NCBI RefSeq assembly: GCF_049846925.1
Contig: NZ_JBNCMT010000001.1
Coordinates: 248,001-312,000 of the forward strand
Direction: 5' to 3'
DNA: 64,000 nt
Source: Brevibacillus_H sp049846925
GTDB taxonomy: Bacteria; Bacillota; Bacilli; Brevibacillales; Brevibacillaceae
Positions 37,118-45,542 of the stretch are shown here, one piece after another (position 1 is the first letter of the stretch; each line of letters starts with the position of its first letter). The translations under genes and the position numbers were made by a program. The notes beneath the pieces were generated by a model. It worked only from the letters and a program-made list of their open reading frames with translations. It searched no databases and was not told the DNA's origin.

Positions 37118-38114
37118 CCCCTCCACCACGGGCGATGATAATTTCACCCGCCTCTTCTAAGCGACGAATTGTAGCAACAATCCGGGATTGCGCTTCTTCA
37201 ACATCACGCAAACGCACAGGGCCCATAAATTCCATCTCTTCCCGGAAGGTTTCTGCCATCCGTTTGGACATATTGCGGAAAATGACTTCTCGTACTTCTT
37301 CGCTCGACACTTTAAGCGCCAACATAAGATCGGCATTCTCCACGTCGCGAATAACACGTTGAATGGAGCGATTGTCGAGTGTAGCGATATCTTCGAAAAC
37401 AAACATGCGCTTCTTGATTTCTTCTGCAAGTTCTGGATCCTGGATTTCGAGTGAGTCAAGAATAGTACGTTCTGTACTGCGGTCAACACCATTCAAGACA
37501 TTAACGATGGCTTCAATACCACCCGCTTGAGTGTAATCCTGTGTCACCGTTGCGGACAGTTTTTGCTCCAATACTTGCTCTACCTGTGCAATTACTTCTG
37601 GTGATGTGCTATCCATCAAAGCAATGCGTTTCGCAACATCTGCTTGTCTCTCCTGTGGCAATGCAGAAAGAATCATTGCTGCTTGAGTTGGTTCCAAATA
37701 AGCTAATACAAGTGCAATCGTTTGAGAATGCTCATTTTGAATAAAGTTGAGGATCTGGCTGGGTTCTGCTTTTCTGGCAAAGTCGAATGGCCTTACTTGC
37801 AAATTGGCAGTCAGGCGATTAATAATATCGATCGCCTTGGATTGTCCCAATGCTTTCTCCAAAATTTCCTTCGCATAGGTAATACCGCCCTGAGCGATTA
37901 CCTCTTTCGCTACGGCAATTTGATGAAATTCTGATAGTACTTTTTCCTTTTCATCTGTATCGACTTTTCGAACGTTAGCAATTTCTAATGTCAATTGTTC
38001 AATTTCATCTTCACGTAAGTGTTTAAATACTTGGGCGGATACTTCCGGCCCAAGCGAGATAAGCAGGATTGCAGCTTTTTGCCGACCTGATAATTCTTTG
38101 GCCCCGCGAGCCAT
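37101..38114 (-). CDS. fliG: Flagellar motor switch protein FliG
   Basis: Rotor protein that contacts the stator. The N-terminal FliF-binding domain (LSGRQKAAILLISLGPEVSA) is followed by the armadillo middle domain with EHSQTIALVLAYLEP. The C-terminal torque domain carries charged residues (VSSEEVREVIFRNMSKRM, MGPVRLRDVEEAQ). The length of 337 is standard. Confidence 0.96.
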   Translation of the reverse strand: MARGAKELSGRQKAAILLISLGPEVSAQVFKHLREDEIEQLTLEIANVRKVDTDEKEKVLSEFHQIAVAKEVIAQGGITYAKEILEKALGQSKAIDIINRLTANLQVRPFDFARKAEPSQILNFIQNEHSQTIALVLAYLEPTQAAMILSALPQERQADVAKRIALMDSTSPEVIAQVEQVLEQKLSATVTQDYTQAGGIEAIVNVLNGVDRSTERTILDSLEIQDPELAEEIKKRMFVFEDIATLDNRSIQRVIRDVENADLMLALKVSSEEVREVIFRNMSKRMAETFREEMEFMGPVRLRDVEEAQSRIVATIRRLEEAGEIIIARGGGDDIIV

Positions 38115-38127
38115 CTGTCCTCACTCC

Positions 38128-39714
38128 CTAGTCTTCAGCTAGCCAGGTTCGAAGCAACGTGACGAATTCGTCCGGTTTGCTTCGAGCCAATTTGTCTAAC
38201 TGTTTGCGTATGACTACCTCGTCACTATCTTCGTTATATGCTAGATCTGGTACCTCAAATGGCTTAGGAGGAGGTAGATCGGGCAACTCTTCCTCAATTT
38301 CTGCTTGTTGTTTACGACGTCGGTAGATCATGAATGCTACCGCAGCGAGCGCCAACAACGCTAATGCTCCTGCACCGTAAAGAATATACGAGTTAAGTGC
38401 TGACTGTTCTTCTGCCACCACTTTACCGGAGAACTCACGTGGGAATACAGAAATACGTTGATCAATTTGCTCATCGGTTAAAGCAACATCTTTCGAACTG
38501 ATCGTAACACGAACAACGTTTCGCAGAACCTGCTTGATATTGTCAATGGTTTGTTGATCCAGTTGTCCACCATTCGGGGGTTCTACGCCGACATTAATGG
38601 TAATATCTTCAATTTTATAAGGGCTTTCAACAATATTACGATTGATTCGATTGACTTCACGATTCACACGATCTTCTAACTCTTCGTACTCACTGTTTGC
38701 ACCCTGCTGTCCTCCACCTGGGAAGGAAGGAACGTCTGTAGCACCTGTTCCAGTGGCACCTGCTGGTGGGGCACCTTGTCCAGAGAACGTCTTGGACAAT
38801 TTTTCGGCACTAATAATTATTCCCTCGTTATTTTCTGCGTCAACAGGTGTTACCAGCTTCTCTTCACGATTTTCCTTAGCGAAGTTCATGTTGACAGCCG
38901 TTTGGACAATGACCTTGTCACGCCCCATCAAGGTTCCGAGAAGGTTATACAAGTTTTGTTGAATTTTACGTTCCACTTCTGTTTTGATTTTTTCTTGTTG
39001 TTGGTAAGTTGTTAAGGTTTGACCATTAGCGTCACTATCGGTTAACTCCAGCAAATTGGAGTATTGGTCAGTTATGGTAATATTTTCGATCGGCAGTTTT
39101 TCTACACTTCGAGAAACAAGATAGTATAAGGACTTTACTTGCTGATCGTTTAATTGGGTACCCGGAGCAACTTCGACAATGACCGATGCCGTTGCAGTCT
39201 CTGGTTTATCAGTAATCCAGACATTTTCTTCTGGCAATGTAATCATTACCTGTGCGCTTTGAACTCCACGGACCCGCTCCAACATTTTTCGTAATTCTTG
39301 TTGTACTGCGTCCTTTTCCAAAACGTCGAATTGTCTGTCAGTGATCCCAAATGTACCTGCACCTTTAAAGATTTCCGAACTGATCGACCCTGTTGCCGGT
39401 ATTCCTTGGGCAGCAAGATCTACTACAACATTTTGGGCATCCACTTGAGGCACTTCGATCTGGGTTCCGTTACCCGTAATGCGGTAAGGGATCTTGCGTG
39501 TTTCCAGTTCTTGCTTGATGACCCCTACCTCTTGCTCGCTCAATTTCTGGTCATACAATGGTACGAAGACCGGGCGAGAAGCAACATATATGTAAAGGCC
39601 AAGTGATATGATTAAAAACAAGAGTATTGCCGAGATCATCCATTTTTGTCTCGTACTGAATCGATCCCAAAAGTTTTTTGCCTGTTCTCTATATAATGCT
39701 AGACGTTCGTTCAT
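38128..39714 (-). CDS. fliF: Flagellar MS-ring protein FliF
   Basis: Forms the membrane ring on which the flagellum is built. N-terminal helix about 24-46, ring-building motif 1 (about 47-115; VPLYDQKLSEQEVGVIKQEL to LAAQGIP), and ring-building motif 2 with VMITLPEENVW. A beta-collar insert with a Gly/Ala/Pro-rich loop, a second helix (about 430-450) and the C-terminal FliG-binding tail follow. It has 528 residues. A separate short protein at 55764-56036 resembles its first ring-building domain. Confidence 0.96.
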   Translation of the reverse strand: MNERLALYREQAKNFWDRFSTRQKWMISAILLFLIISLGLYIYVASRPVFVPLYDQKLSEQEVGVIKQELETRKIPYRITGNGTQIEVPQVDAQNVVVDLAAQGIPATGSISSEIFKGAGTFGITDRQFDVLEKDAVQQELRKMLERVRGVQSAQVMITLPEENVWITDKPETATASVIVEVAPGTQLNDQQVKSLYYLVSRSVEKLPIENITITDQYSNLLELTDSDANGQTLTTYQQQEKIKTEVERKIQQNLYNLLGTLMGRDKVIVQTAVNMNFAKENREEKLVTPVDAENNEGIIISAEKLSKTFSGQGAPPAGATGTGATDVPSFPGGGQQGANSEYEELEDRVNREVNRINRNIVESPYKIEDITINVGVEPPNGGQLDQQTIDNIKQVLRNVVRVTISSKDVALTDEQIDQRISVFPREFSGKVVAEEQSALNSYILYGAGALALLALAAVAFMIYRRRKQQAEIEEELPDLPPPKPFEVPDLAYNEDSDEVVIRKQLDKLARSKPDEFVTLLRTWLAED

Positions 39715-39750
39715 AGTTCACCTCACCAAGAAAGAATACGTTACTCTAGA

Positions 39751-40047
39751 TTAGATCGGCATACGCATGATCTCTTGGTAAGATTCGATCACTTTATTAC
39801 GTACTTGCATTGTTAAGGAGAGAGCAATGGAAGATTTCTGGCTGGCAATCATCACTTGATGAATATCTTCAACCTGGCCTGTTGCGAACTTTTCTGTCAA
39901 TTTAGAGGATTCTATTTGAGCTGCATTCACTTCTTCAATAGCATCAGACAAATAGCTTCCAAATGATTTGGTTACATCCGCAGGTGTCTTAGCGGGAGAT
40001 TGAATCTCAGGTTGAAATCCTAGTGGACGTATCGAATTTATTTGCAT
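39751..40047 (-). CDS. fliE: Flagellar hook-basal body complex protein FliE
   Basis: The 98-residue adaptor between MS ring and rod ends with the family motif VMIASQKSSIALSLTMQVRN, then KVIESYQEIMRMPI. Located between flgC and fliF. Secreted early by the export gate. Confidence 0.95.
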   Translation of the reverse strand: MQINSIRPLGFQPEIQSPAKTPADVTKSFGSYLSDAIEEVNAAQIESSKLTEKFATGQVEDIHQVMIASQKSSIALSLTMQVRNKVIESYQEIMRMPI

Positions 40048-40063
40048 TTTCTAGTTACCCTCC

Positions 40064-40525
40064 TTATCTCCCGTTAATTTCTAACGCTTTCATCATCATA
40101 TTCTTGGAAGCATTCAGCACCGTCACGTTGGCTTCATATGAACGAGATGCAGAAATCATATCTACCATTTCTTTCATGATGTCGACATTCGGCATCATCA
40201 CATAGCCATCTTGATCTGCATCAGGGTGCTCAGGATTAAACACTCGTTTGAAAGAAGTATTATCTTCCTTGATAGCCGTTACTCTCACGCCATTTTCTGG
40301 CTGATTACTTACAACACCCATCGCTGTTTGCAATAAGCTATCAAAAGATTGATTGGTTTTCGGCATGACCTCAACCATTTTCCTACGATAAGGCTGCCAT
40401 ACCCCGTCCACCATCTGAGCTCTTGTTGAATTGGCATTACTTACGTTTGCAGCTATGGTGTCGAGACGCAGACGGTTCATCGTTAAAGCAGATGCTGTAA
40501 TATTCATCCCTCTAAATAAACTCAT
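40064..40525 (-). CDS. flgC: Flagellar rod protein FlgC
   Basis: The 153-residue proximal rod protein has N-terminal MNRLRLDTIAANVSNANSTR and C-terminal heptads ending SRSYEANVTVLNASKNMMMK. It lies six bases after flgB, near the front of the fla/che operon. Confidence 0.96.
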   Translation of the reverse strand: MSLFRGMNITASALTMNRLRLDTIAANVSNANSTRAQMVDGVWQPYRRKMVEVMPKTNQSFDSLLQTAMGVVSNQPENGVRVTAIKEDNTSFKRVFNPEHPDADQDGYVMMPNVDIMKEMVDMISASRSYEANVTVLNASKNMMMKALEINGR

Positions 40526-40531
40526 CTAAAA

Positions 40532-40942
40532 CTACCTCCCTCCACCTTCAATAACAGATTTCAATTTGGTAAAGTAGCCATTGGTCATTTGAGTCAAGCC
40601 ATTGTACCAAATTGTGTTTTTTGCCATTTGATTCATTTCATACTCTACATCTACATCGTTGCCATTGTTCTGTACGAACGCTTGGGGATTGGAGATGATT
40701 TGTGGAGCGGGAACTCTACCCCTTGCTTGTCCGAATCCAAAATGTCTCGAATCTGTTTGAAGTGCATCCAACTTTCGTCCTGACCCACTCATCTGACTTT
40801 GTAGAATTTCCTCGAATACAACTTGTTTGCTTTTGAAGTAAGGAGTATCTACGTTTGCAATATTATTCGCGATAGTCCTGTGCCGGAGTGTACTAGCATC
40901 TAGCGATCGCTCCAGTAAATTAAGTTGATTCGTAGAAATCAT
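40532..40942 (-). CDS. flgB: Flagellar rod protein FlgB, first gene of the fla/che operon
   Basis: The 136-residue proximal rod protein contains RHRTIANNIANVDTPYFKSK and the C-terminal MAKNTIWYNGLTQMTNGYF. A TTGGAGGGG site precedes the ATG. Its promoter region lies in the 550-bp interval to codY. Confidence 0.96.
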   Translation of the reverse strand: MISTNQLNLLERSLDASTLRHRTIANNIANVDTPYFKSKQVVFEEILQSQMSGSGRKLDALQTDSRHFGFGQARGRVPAPQIISNPQAFVQNNGNDVDVEYEMNQMAKNTIWYNGLTQMTNGYFTKLKSVIEGGGR

Positions 40943-40965
40943 GAGTTACCCCTCCAAGAAACCTA

Positions 40966-40994
40966 ATACTAAAATATTTCCCCAAGTTTGTCGA
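40966..40994 (-). promoter_or_regulatory. Candidate sigma-A promoter of the fla/che operon
   Basis: Minus-strand -35 TCGACA (40994-40989), 17-base spacer, -10 TAGTAT (40971-40966). The start would be near 40959, giving a leader of only about 17 nt that contains the flgB ribosome site. Other promoters further upstream in this AT-rich interval are possible. Confidence 0.5.
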
Positions 40995-41008
40995 ATATGA
41001 AACTGCTT

Positions 41009-41023
41009 AACCTTCTGAAATTC
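41009..41023 (-). promoter_or_regulatory. Possible CodY-binding box upstream of flgB
   Basis: The minus-strand sequence GAATTTCAGAAGGTT matches 11 of 15 positions of the CodY consensus AATTTTCWGAAAATT. It is centred about 57 bp before the proposed flgB start site. codY itself is the next gene upstream, and CodY is known to repress fla/che in B. subtilis. Confidence 0.45.
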
Positions 41024-41352
41024 TTACCAACATTCACATTTTGATCCATTATCCAACCATCAAGAAGTTAGGAATTATGGTTCATGTAAGAATGTTCTTC
41101 AAATCTAGTGATTTTTCCTGCTTATTCGACAGCGCAACACGTATAAATCATAACAAAATCATTTTAACGAAAAAAGCCCTATCTTTCTAAAGGAAATAAT
41201 TTGCGACAAAAGCCCTGTATTTTTATTCCAATTTTGATCTGGATGAATATTTTTTTATAAATAAGACATACTTTTTTCCTAATTAACAATATTTTTTGCC
41301 AAAACAAATCATCCTTTTTTTGGTTTTCCTGTAATCGACTAGGTATAATCTT

Positions 41353-41382
41353 AAAAAAAAAGCCTGACAGACATCGTCAGGA
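41353..41382 (-). terminator. Second terminator-like hairpin downstream of codY
   Basis: On the minus strand CCTGAC, a 7-base loop, and GTCAGG are followed by C and nine T. It lies about 55 bp beyond the first codY terminator, so the two may act in tandem or the second may end a separate short transcript. Confidence 0.75.
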
Positions 41383-41434
41383 TCGACATAAATTTGACAT
41401 TTTTTCCGTATACTAGGTTATTGTCCTTGCACAG

Positions 41435-41466
41435 AAAAGGTGTAGCGCTATTTCGCTACACCTTTT
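41435..41466 (-). terminator. Terminator of the topA-codY gene group
   Basis: A perfect 13-bp stem, AAAAGGTGTAGCG with CGCTACACCTTTT, lies 27 bp after the codY stop and ends in T residues. It should separate codY transcription from the fla/che operon. Confidence 0.85.
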
Positions 41467-41492
41467 GTCCTCGTTGTATCAAGCTGTTGGTC

Positions 41493-42471
41493 TTACGAAG
41501 TTCTCAATTTTTCTAACTCAGGCAGAAGCTTTTCATTCAATACTTTAATGAATGTACCTTTCATGCCCAATGAACGGGACTCAATCACGCCTGCACTTTC
41601 CAGTTTGCGTAGAGCATTGACAATAACGGAACGAGTGATACCTACACGGTCAGCGATTTTGGAAGCAACAAGCAATCCTTCTTTACCCTCAAGTTCTTCG
41701 AAAATATGTTCAACTGCTTCTAACTCACTGTACGAAAGTGATCCGATTGCCATTTGCACAACTGCCTTGCTACGAGCTTCTTCTTCAATTGCTTCTGAAC
41801 GCTCACGCAAGATTTCCATGCCTACTACGGTAGCTCCCACTTCTGCAAGAATCAAATCGTCATCGACAAAACGATCATTCACACGAGCTAGGACCAAAGT
41901 CCCGAGTCGGTCCCCACCACCAATGATAGGAACAATCGTGGTTAATCCTGAACGGANNNNNNNNNNNNNNNNNNNNNNNNNNNNNNNNNNNNNNNNNNNN
42001 NNNNNNNNNNNNNNNNNNNNNNNNNNNNNNNNNNNNNNNNNNNNNNNNNNNNNNNNCGTCATCGACAAAACGATCATTCACACGAGCTAGGACCAAAGTC
42101 CCGAGTCGGTCCCCACCACCAATGATAGGAACAATCGTGGTTAATCCTGAACGGAATACTTCCTTCATTTCTACTGGGAATGCCGTATACGGGCTATCGA
42201 CATCAAGGTTGGCAGATGTCTCTTCTACTTTTAACAGCCCAATGCTGTATTCTTCAGGGAAACGTCTTTCTTCGAGCATTTTGCGGATACGTTCGTTATC
42301 GATTTCCTGGTGGATGGTATATCCGAGCAATTTACCTTTGCGGCTCACCACAAAAATATTTGCTTCAATTACATCACTTAATACTTGACCCATTTCGTTA
42401 AAGTTTACTGCATGACCCGCAGATTTTTGCAACATGCGGTTAATTCGTCTGGTTTTGGACAACAAATCCAT
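41493..42471 (-). CDS. codY: GTP- and branched-chain-amino-acid-sensing repressor CodY (assembly gap inside)
   Basis: Global nutritional repressor. The N-terminal GAF domain (MDLLSKTRRINRMLQKSAGH, FRSGLTTIVPIIGGGDRLGT) binds isoleucine/valine. The C-terminal winged helix (ASKIADRVGITRSVIVNALR, LGMKGTFIKV) binds DNA. A run of 100 N (41957-42056) is flanked by an exact 99-bp duplication (41858-41956 and 42057-42155). Removing N and one copy leaves 780 bases, or 259 residues plus stop, exactly the family length and in frame. The gene is therefore intact and the gap artificial. It follows hslU as in Bacillus. Confidence 0.95.
41957..42056. other. Artificial 100-N gap inside codY
   Basis: One hundred N join two contig ends that actually overlap by 99 identical bases. 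No sequence is missing; the scaffold is about 199 bp too long here. Confidence 0.95.
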
Positions 42472-42505
42472 CTCTTCTTCCTCCTGACATCTACTCTCTT
42501 AATTT

Positions 42506-43900
42506 TTATAAGATGTATTGACTAAGATCTCTATTCTTCACAATATTATTTAACTTCTCTCGGACGTATTCTGGGGTGATTTTAATCACTTCCAAGTGAA
42601 TATCTGGTGCTTCAAATGACAAATCTTCCAACATTTTTTCAAGAAGGGTGTGTAAACGTCTCGCACCGATGTTGTCAGTTGACTGATTTACCTCAGTTGC
42701 CAGTTTGGCAATTTCATAGATTGCATCTTCTGTAAATTCTATTTTGATACCTTCTGTCTCAAGCAGGGCAGTATACTGCTTGATTAAAGCGTTCTTCGGC
42801 TCTGTCAGAATCCTTACGAAGTCTTCTACCTGCAAGCTGGTCAGTTCTACCCGAATCGGGAAGCGACCTTGCAGCTCAGGAATCAAATCAGACGGCTTCG
42901 CCATATGGAAAGCACCTGCCGAGATAAACAGGACGTAATCCGTTTTAACTGGGCCGTACTTGGTCATTACGGTAGAACCTTCAACAATCGGGAGGATGTC
43001 ACGTTGAACACCTTCACGAGATACATCAGGTCCACGTCCATCTTTCCCCGCAATCTTGTCAATCTCATCGATAAAGATAATTCCTTGCTGTTCAGCACGG
43101 TGGATTGATTCCTGAATAACTTCATCCATATCCACAAGTTTTTGCGCTTCCTGTTGAATTAATACCTTTCTGGCATCTTTAATTCGTAATTTTCGTTTCT
43201 TGGTACGCTTAGGCAATATGCTTCCTAGCATATCCTGCATTTGCATCCCCATTTGTTCTGCACCTGGAACTTGGAACATATCCAGCATGCCAGGAGACTG
43301 ATCTTCAACATCAATCTCGATGATCTGATCTTCCAATTGACCTGCCGCAACCTGGAACGCTGCTTGTCGGCGCTGCTGCTCAAGAGAAACATCTTCTGGA
43401 TCTGGTTGCGGAGCTTGCTGTTGTTGATTGCCGAACAACATCTCCAGCGGATTCTTGAATCCAACCTGCTGTTTGCGAGACGGAACCAGTATATGAACGA
43501 TCGCTTCATTGGCCAGTTTCTCCGCTTTTTCTTTCACAGCTTCCATTTTTTCGGTTTTTACCATACGGATGGCTGTTTCAACCAAATCACGCACCATTGA
43601 CTCAACATCCCGACCAACATAGCCTACTTCGGTAAACTTAGTCGCCTCTACTTTGATGAAGGGAGCTCCCGTCAATTTGGCAATGCGACGAGCAATCTCA
43701 GTTTTACCTACCCCTGTCGGACCAATCATAAGAATGTTTTTTGGAATTACCTCTTCAATCATACTTTCAGGCAATTTGCTTCGGCGAAATCGGTTTCGAA
43801 GAGCAACTGCAATGGCACGCTTGGCTTGTGCTTGCCCCACAATATACTTGTTTAAATGTTCAACGATTACTCTGGGAGTCAATTGTTCCAGATTCACCAA
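42506..43900 (-). CDS. hslU: HslU (ClpY/CodX) protease ATPase subunit
   Basis: AAA+ unfoldase that feeds substrates to HslV. Walker A is GPTGVGKTEIARRIAK, Walker B is GIIFIDEIDKIAGK, the sensor region is ELQGRFPIRVEL, and the pore motif is near YVGRDVESM. A Gln-rich I-domain insert lies around 150-240. Its 464 residues match B. subtilis ClpY (467). It lies about 100 bp after hslV with two palindromes between. Confidence 0.96.
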   Translation of the reverse strand: MVNLEQLTPRVIVEHLNKYIVGQAQAKRAIAVALRNRFRRSKLPESMIEEVIPKNILMIGPTGVGKTEIARRIAKLTGAPFIKVEATKFTEVGYVGRDVESMVRDLVETAIRMVKTEKMEAVKEKAEKLANEAIVHILVPSRKQQVGFKNPLEMLFGNQQQQAPQPDPEDVSLEQQRRQAAFQVAAGQLEDQIIEIDVEDQSPGMLDMFQVPGAEQMGMQMQDMLGSILPKRTKKRKLRIKDARKVLIQQEAQKLVDMDEVIQESIHRAEQQGIIFIDEIDKIAGKDGRGPDVSREGVQRDILPIVEGSTVMTKYGPVKTDYVLFISAGAFHMAKPSDLIPELQGRFPIRVELTSLQVEDFVRILTEPKNALIKQYTALLETEGIKIEFTEDAIYEIAKLATEVNQSTDNIGARRLHTLLEKMLEDLSFEAPDIHLEVIKITPEYVREKLNNIVKNRDLSQYIL

Positions 43901-43928
43901 TGCGATTCCTCCCTGCTACTTTTTTCTG

Positions 43929-43952
43929 TGAAAAACGTCTCGACGTTTTTCA
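43929..43952. repeat. Palindromic hairpin between hslV and hslU
   Basis: Ten-base arms TGAAAAACGT and ACGTTTTTCA around a 4-base loop. It is not followed by a T tract in the minus direction beyond the stem itself. It may stabilise or process the hslVU message. Confidence 0.5.
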
Positions 43953-43979
43953 TAAAAGTGGATGCGACCGCTTGAGGTC

Positions 43980-44007
43980 AAATATAACGGTCATGACTGT
44001 TATATTT
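43980..44007. repeat. 28-bp near-perfect palindrome over the hslV stop codon
   Basis: The plus strand reads AAATATAACGGTCA followed by TGACTGTTATATTT, one mismatch in 14 pairs and no loop. The hslV TAA lies inside. It could be a dimeric regulator site or an RNA hairpin that tunes hslU expression relative to hslV. Confidence 0.5.
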
Positions 44008-44539
44008 CTTCAACAACCAAGTTGGAGTTGGTAAATACACAAATCTCCGCTGCTGTTAAAAGGGAAGCCTGTGCAATCTCTCTTGCAGTCAGATGGGGTG
44101 CATATTTTTTCAACGCACGTCCTGCCGCCAAAGCAAAACTTCCACCTGATCCAATCGCTAAAATCCCATCATCTGGCTCGATAATCTCGCCATTACCGGA
44201 AACTAATAGAAGGTTATCCTTGTTCATGACGATCATCATTGCTTCTAATCGACGCAATACTTTATCTGACCGCCAATCTTTGGCTAATTCAACAGCAGCT
44301 CTTTGCAAGTTGCCATGGTACTCTTCTAATTTGCCTTCGAACTTCTCAAATAAAGTAATTGCATCGGCAACAGATCCCGCAAATCCAGCGATGACCTCTC
44401 CACGATACAAACGACGAACTTTCTTTGCTCCGTTCTTCATAACCATACTATTTCCAAAAGTAACCTGACCGTCTCCGGCCATTGCTGCACCTCCATTATG
44501 GTGTACAGCAAATATGGTAGTGGCGTGAAATTGCTCCAT
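44000..44539 (-). CDS. hslV: HslV (ClpQ/CodW) peptidase subunit
   Basis: Proteasome-like peptidase of about 179 residues working with HslU. The N-terminus MEQFHATTIFAV aligns with TTI at the usual HslV Thr nucleophile. The GDGQVTFG, GFAGSVADAFTL-like and AIGSGG motifs follow. The proposed N-terminal Ser nucleophile of B. subtilis CodW is replaced by Glu/Gln here. The start could also be a TTG three codons upstream. It follows xerC by nine bases or fewer. Confidence 0.95.
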   Translation of the reverse strand: MEQFHATTIFAVHHNGGAAMAGDGQVTFGNSMVMKNGAKKVRRLYRGEVIAGFAGSVADAITLFEKFEGKLEEYHGNLQRAAVELAKDWRSDKVLRRLEAMMIVMNKDNLLLVSGNGEIIEPDDGILAIGSGGSFALAAGRALKKYAPHLTAREIAQASLLTAAEICVFTNSNLVVEEI

Positions 44540-44548
44540 CTTCTCCAA

Positions 44549-45472
44549 TCACTTCCTTCTCTTGTCCGCCCGAGGATGGGCAGAATCGTAAACTTGACGC
44601 AACCGTTCTTTGGTTACATGCGTGTAAACCTGCGTTGTCGAGATGTTAACGTGCCCTAGTAGTTCTTGTACGGTTCGCAGATCAGCACCTGCATCAAGCA
44701 GATGGGTGGCAAACGTATGTCGAAATGTATGAGGAGAGATATGTAAATGAAGAGCAGCCGCTTCTACGTGTTTGTTCACAATGCGTCGAACGCTGCGATC
44801 AGATAAGCGCTCTCCACGATAATTTAACAGGAATACTCCGTGATCAGGCTTGCCATCAAGCAGCATTTCTCTTCCCTGTTCTAAATATTGCCGAATTGCC
44901 TGTATCGCATAACTGCCAATCGGAACATATCTTTCTTTTGCCCCTTTACCAAACACCAGGGCAACACCAGTCGAAAGGTCCAGTGAAGCAAGTGTTAAAG
45001 TAACAAGTTCAGTTACACGAATACCGCTGGCGTACAGCAGTTCAAAAATTACTCGATCTCGTTGCCCAAGCGGTGTCCCGGAATCAGGTAGCTCAAGCAA
45101 GGTTTGTATCTCATGCGGATACATGAAAGAGGGTAATTTTTTCTCCACTTTTGGTGTCGAAACCAGTTGAAATGGATTTTGACTCACATTTCTCTCGCGC
45201 ATATGGAATCGAAAAAAACTGCGTAAACTTGAGAGTTTGCGAGCGATACTTCGCCTCGCTAGCCCTTTCTTTGCTAAATGGGCCAAAAATGAGCGTCCAT
45301 GCAAATAAGAAACAGCATCCAATGTATCAATTTGGTGCTGTTCCATAAATACGGCAAATTCAAGAATATCCGCAGAATATTGGTTGATTGTATGGCGAGA
45401 TGCATTTTTCTCTACCTGTAAATAGTGAAGAAACGGTTCTAAACAGGTGGATAAAACCACTGAATTGTCCAT
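44549..45472 (-). CDS. xerC: Tyrosine recombinase XerC (CodV)
   Basis: Resolves chromosome dimers at dif together with XerD. The N-terminal SAM-like DNA-binding domain (about 10-95) is followed by the catalytic domain with R152 (ASGIRVTEL), K176, H248 and R251 (HTFRHTFATHLLD), H274 (LLGHVNIST) and nucleophile Y283. Its 307 residues match B. subtilis CodV. It is not associated with any mobile element here; its place between trmFO and hslV is the housekeeping one. Confidence 0.95.
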   Translation of the reverse strand: MDNSVVLSTCLEPFLHYLQVEKNASRHTINQYSADILEFAVFMEQHQIDTLDAVSYLHGRSFLAHLAKKGLARRSIARKLSSLRSFFRFHMRERNVSQNPFQLVSTPKVEKKLPSFMYPHEIQTLLELPDSGTPLGQRDRVIFELLYASGIRVTELVTLTLASLDLSTGVALVFGKGAKERYVPIGSYAIQAIRQYLEQGREMLLDGKPDHGVFLLNYRGERLSDRSVRRIVNKHVEAAALHLHISPHTFRHTFATHLLDAGADLRTVQELLGHVNISTTQVYTHVTKERLRQVYDSAHPRADKRRK

Positions 45473-45542
45473 CTCACACGTACTCTCCTCGAAGGCAACT
45501 ATATAGTAACATAGTATATACTGCTTATCAACCTAAATTGTA

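Larger units (their letters stand above)
40943..41492. other. 550-bp regulatory interval between codY and flgB
   Basis: No coding sequence is credible. In the minus direction it holds the codY terminator (41435-41466), then a second terminator-like hairpin with a T9 tract (41353-41382). An AT-rich stretch carrying two copies of a 15-bp motif follows (41168-41182 and 41204-41218). It ends with a CodY-like box (41009-41023) and a sigma-A-type promoter (40966-40994) close to flgB. Confidence 0.7.

Noticed and set aside
41384..41425. TTGACA and TATACT motifs on the plus strand between the two codY terminators
   Set aside because: Spacing between them is only nine bases, too short for a promoter, and no plus-strand gene follows.
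41548..42388. Broken plus- and minus-strand frames around the N run that look like separate truncated genes
   Set aside because: They are products of the artificial gap; one intact codY remains after removing the duplication.
44549..45472. Tyrosine recombinase as a sign of an integrated element
   Set aside because: It is the housekeeping XerC/CodV in its conserved place; no attachment sites or phage genes nearby.
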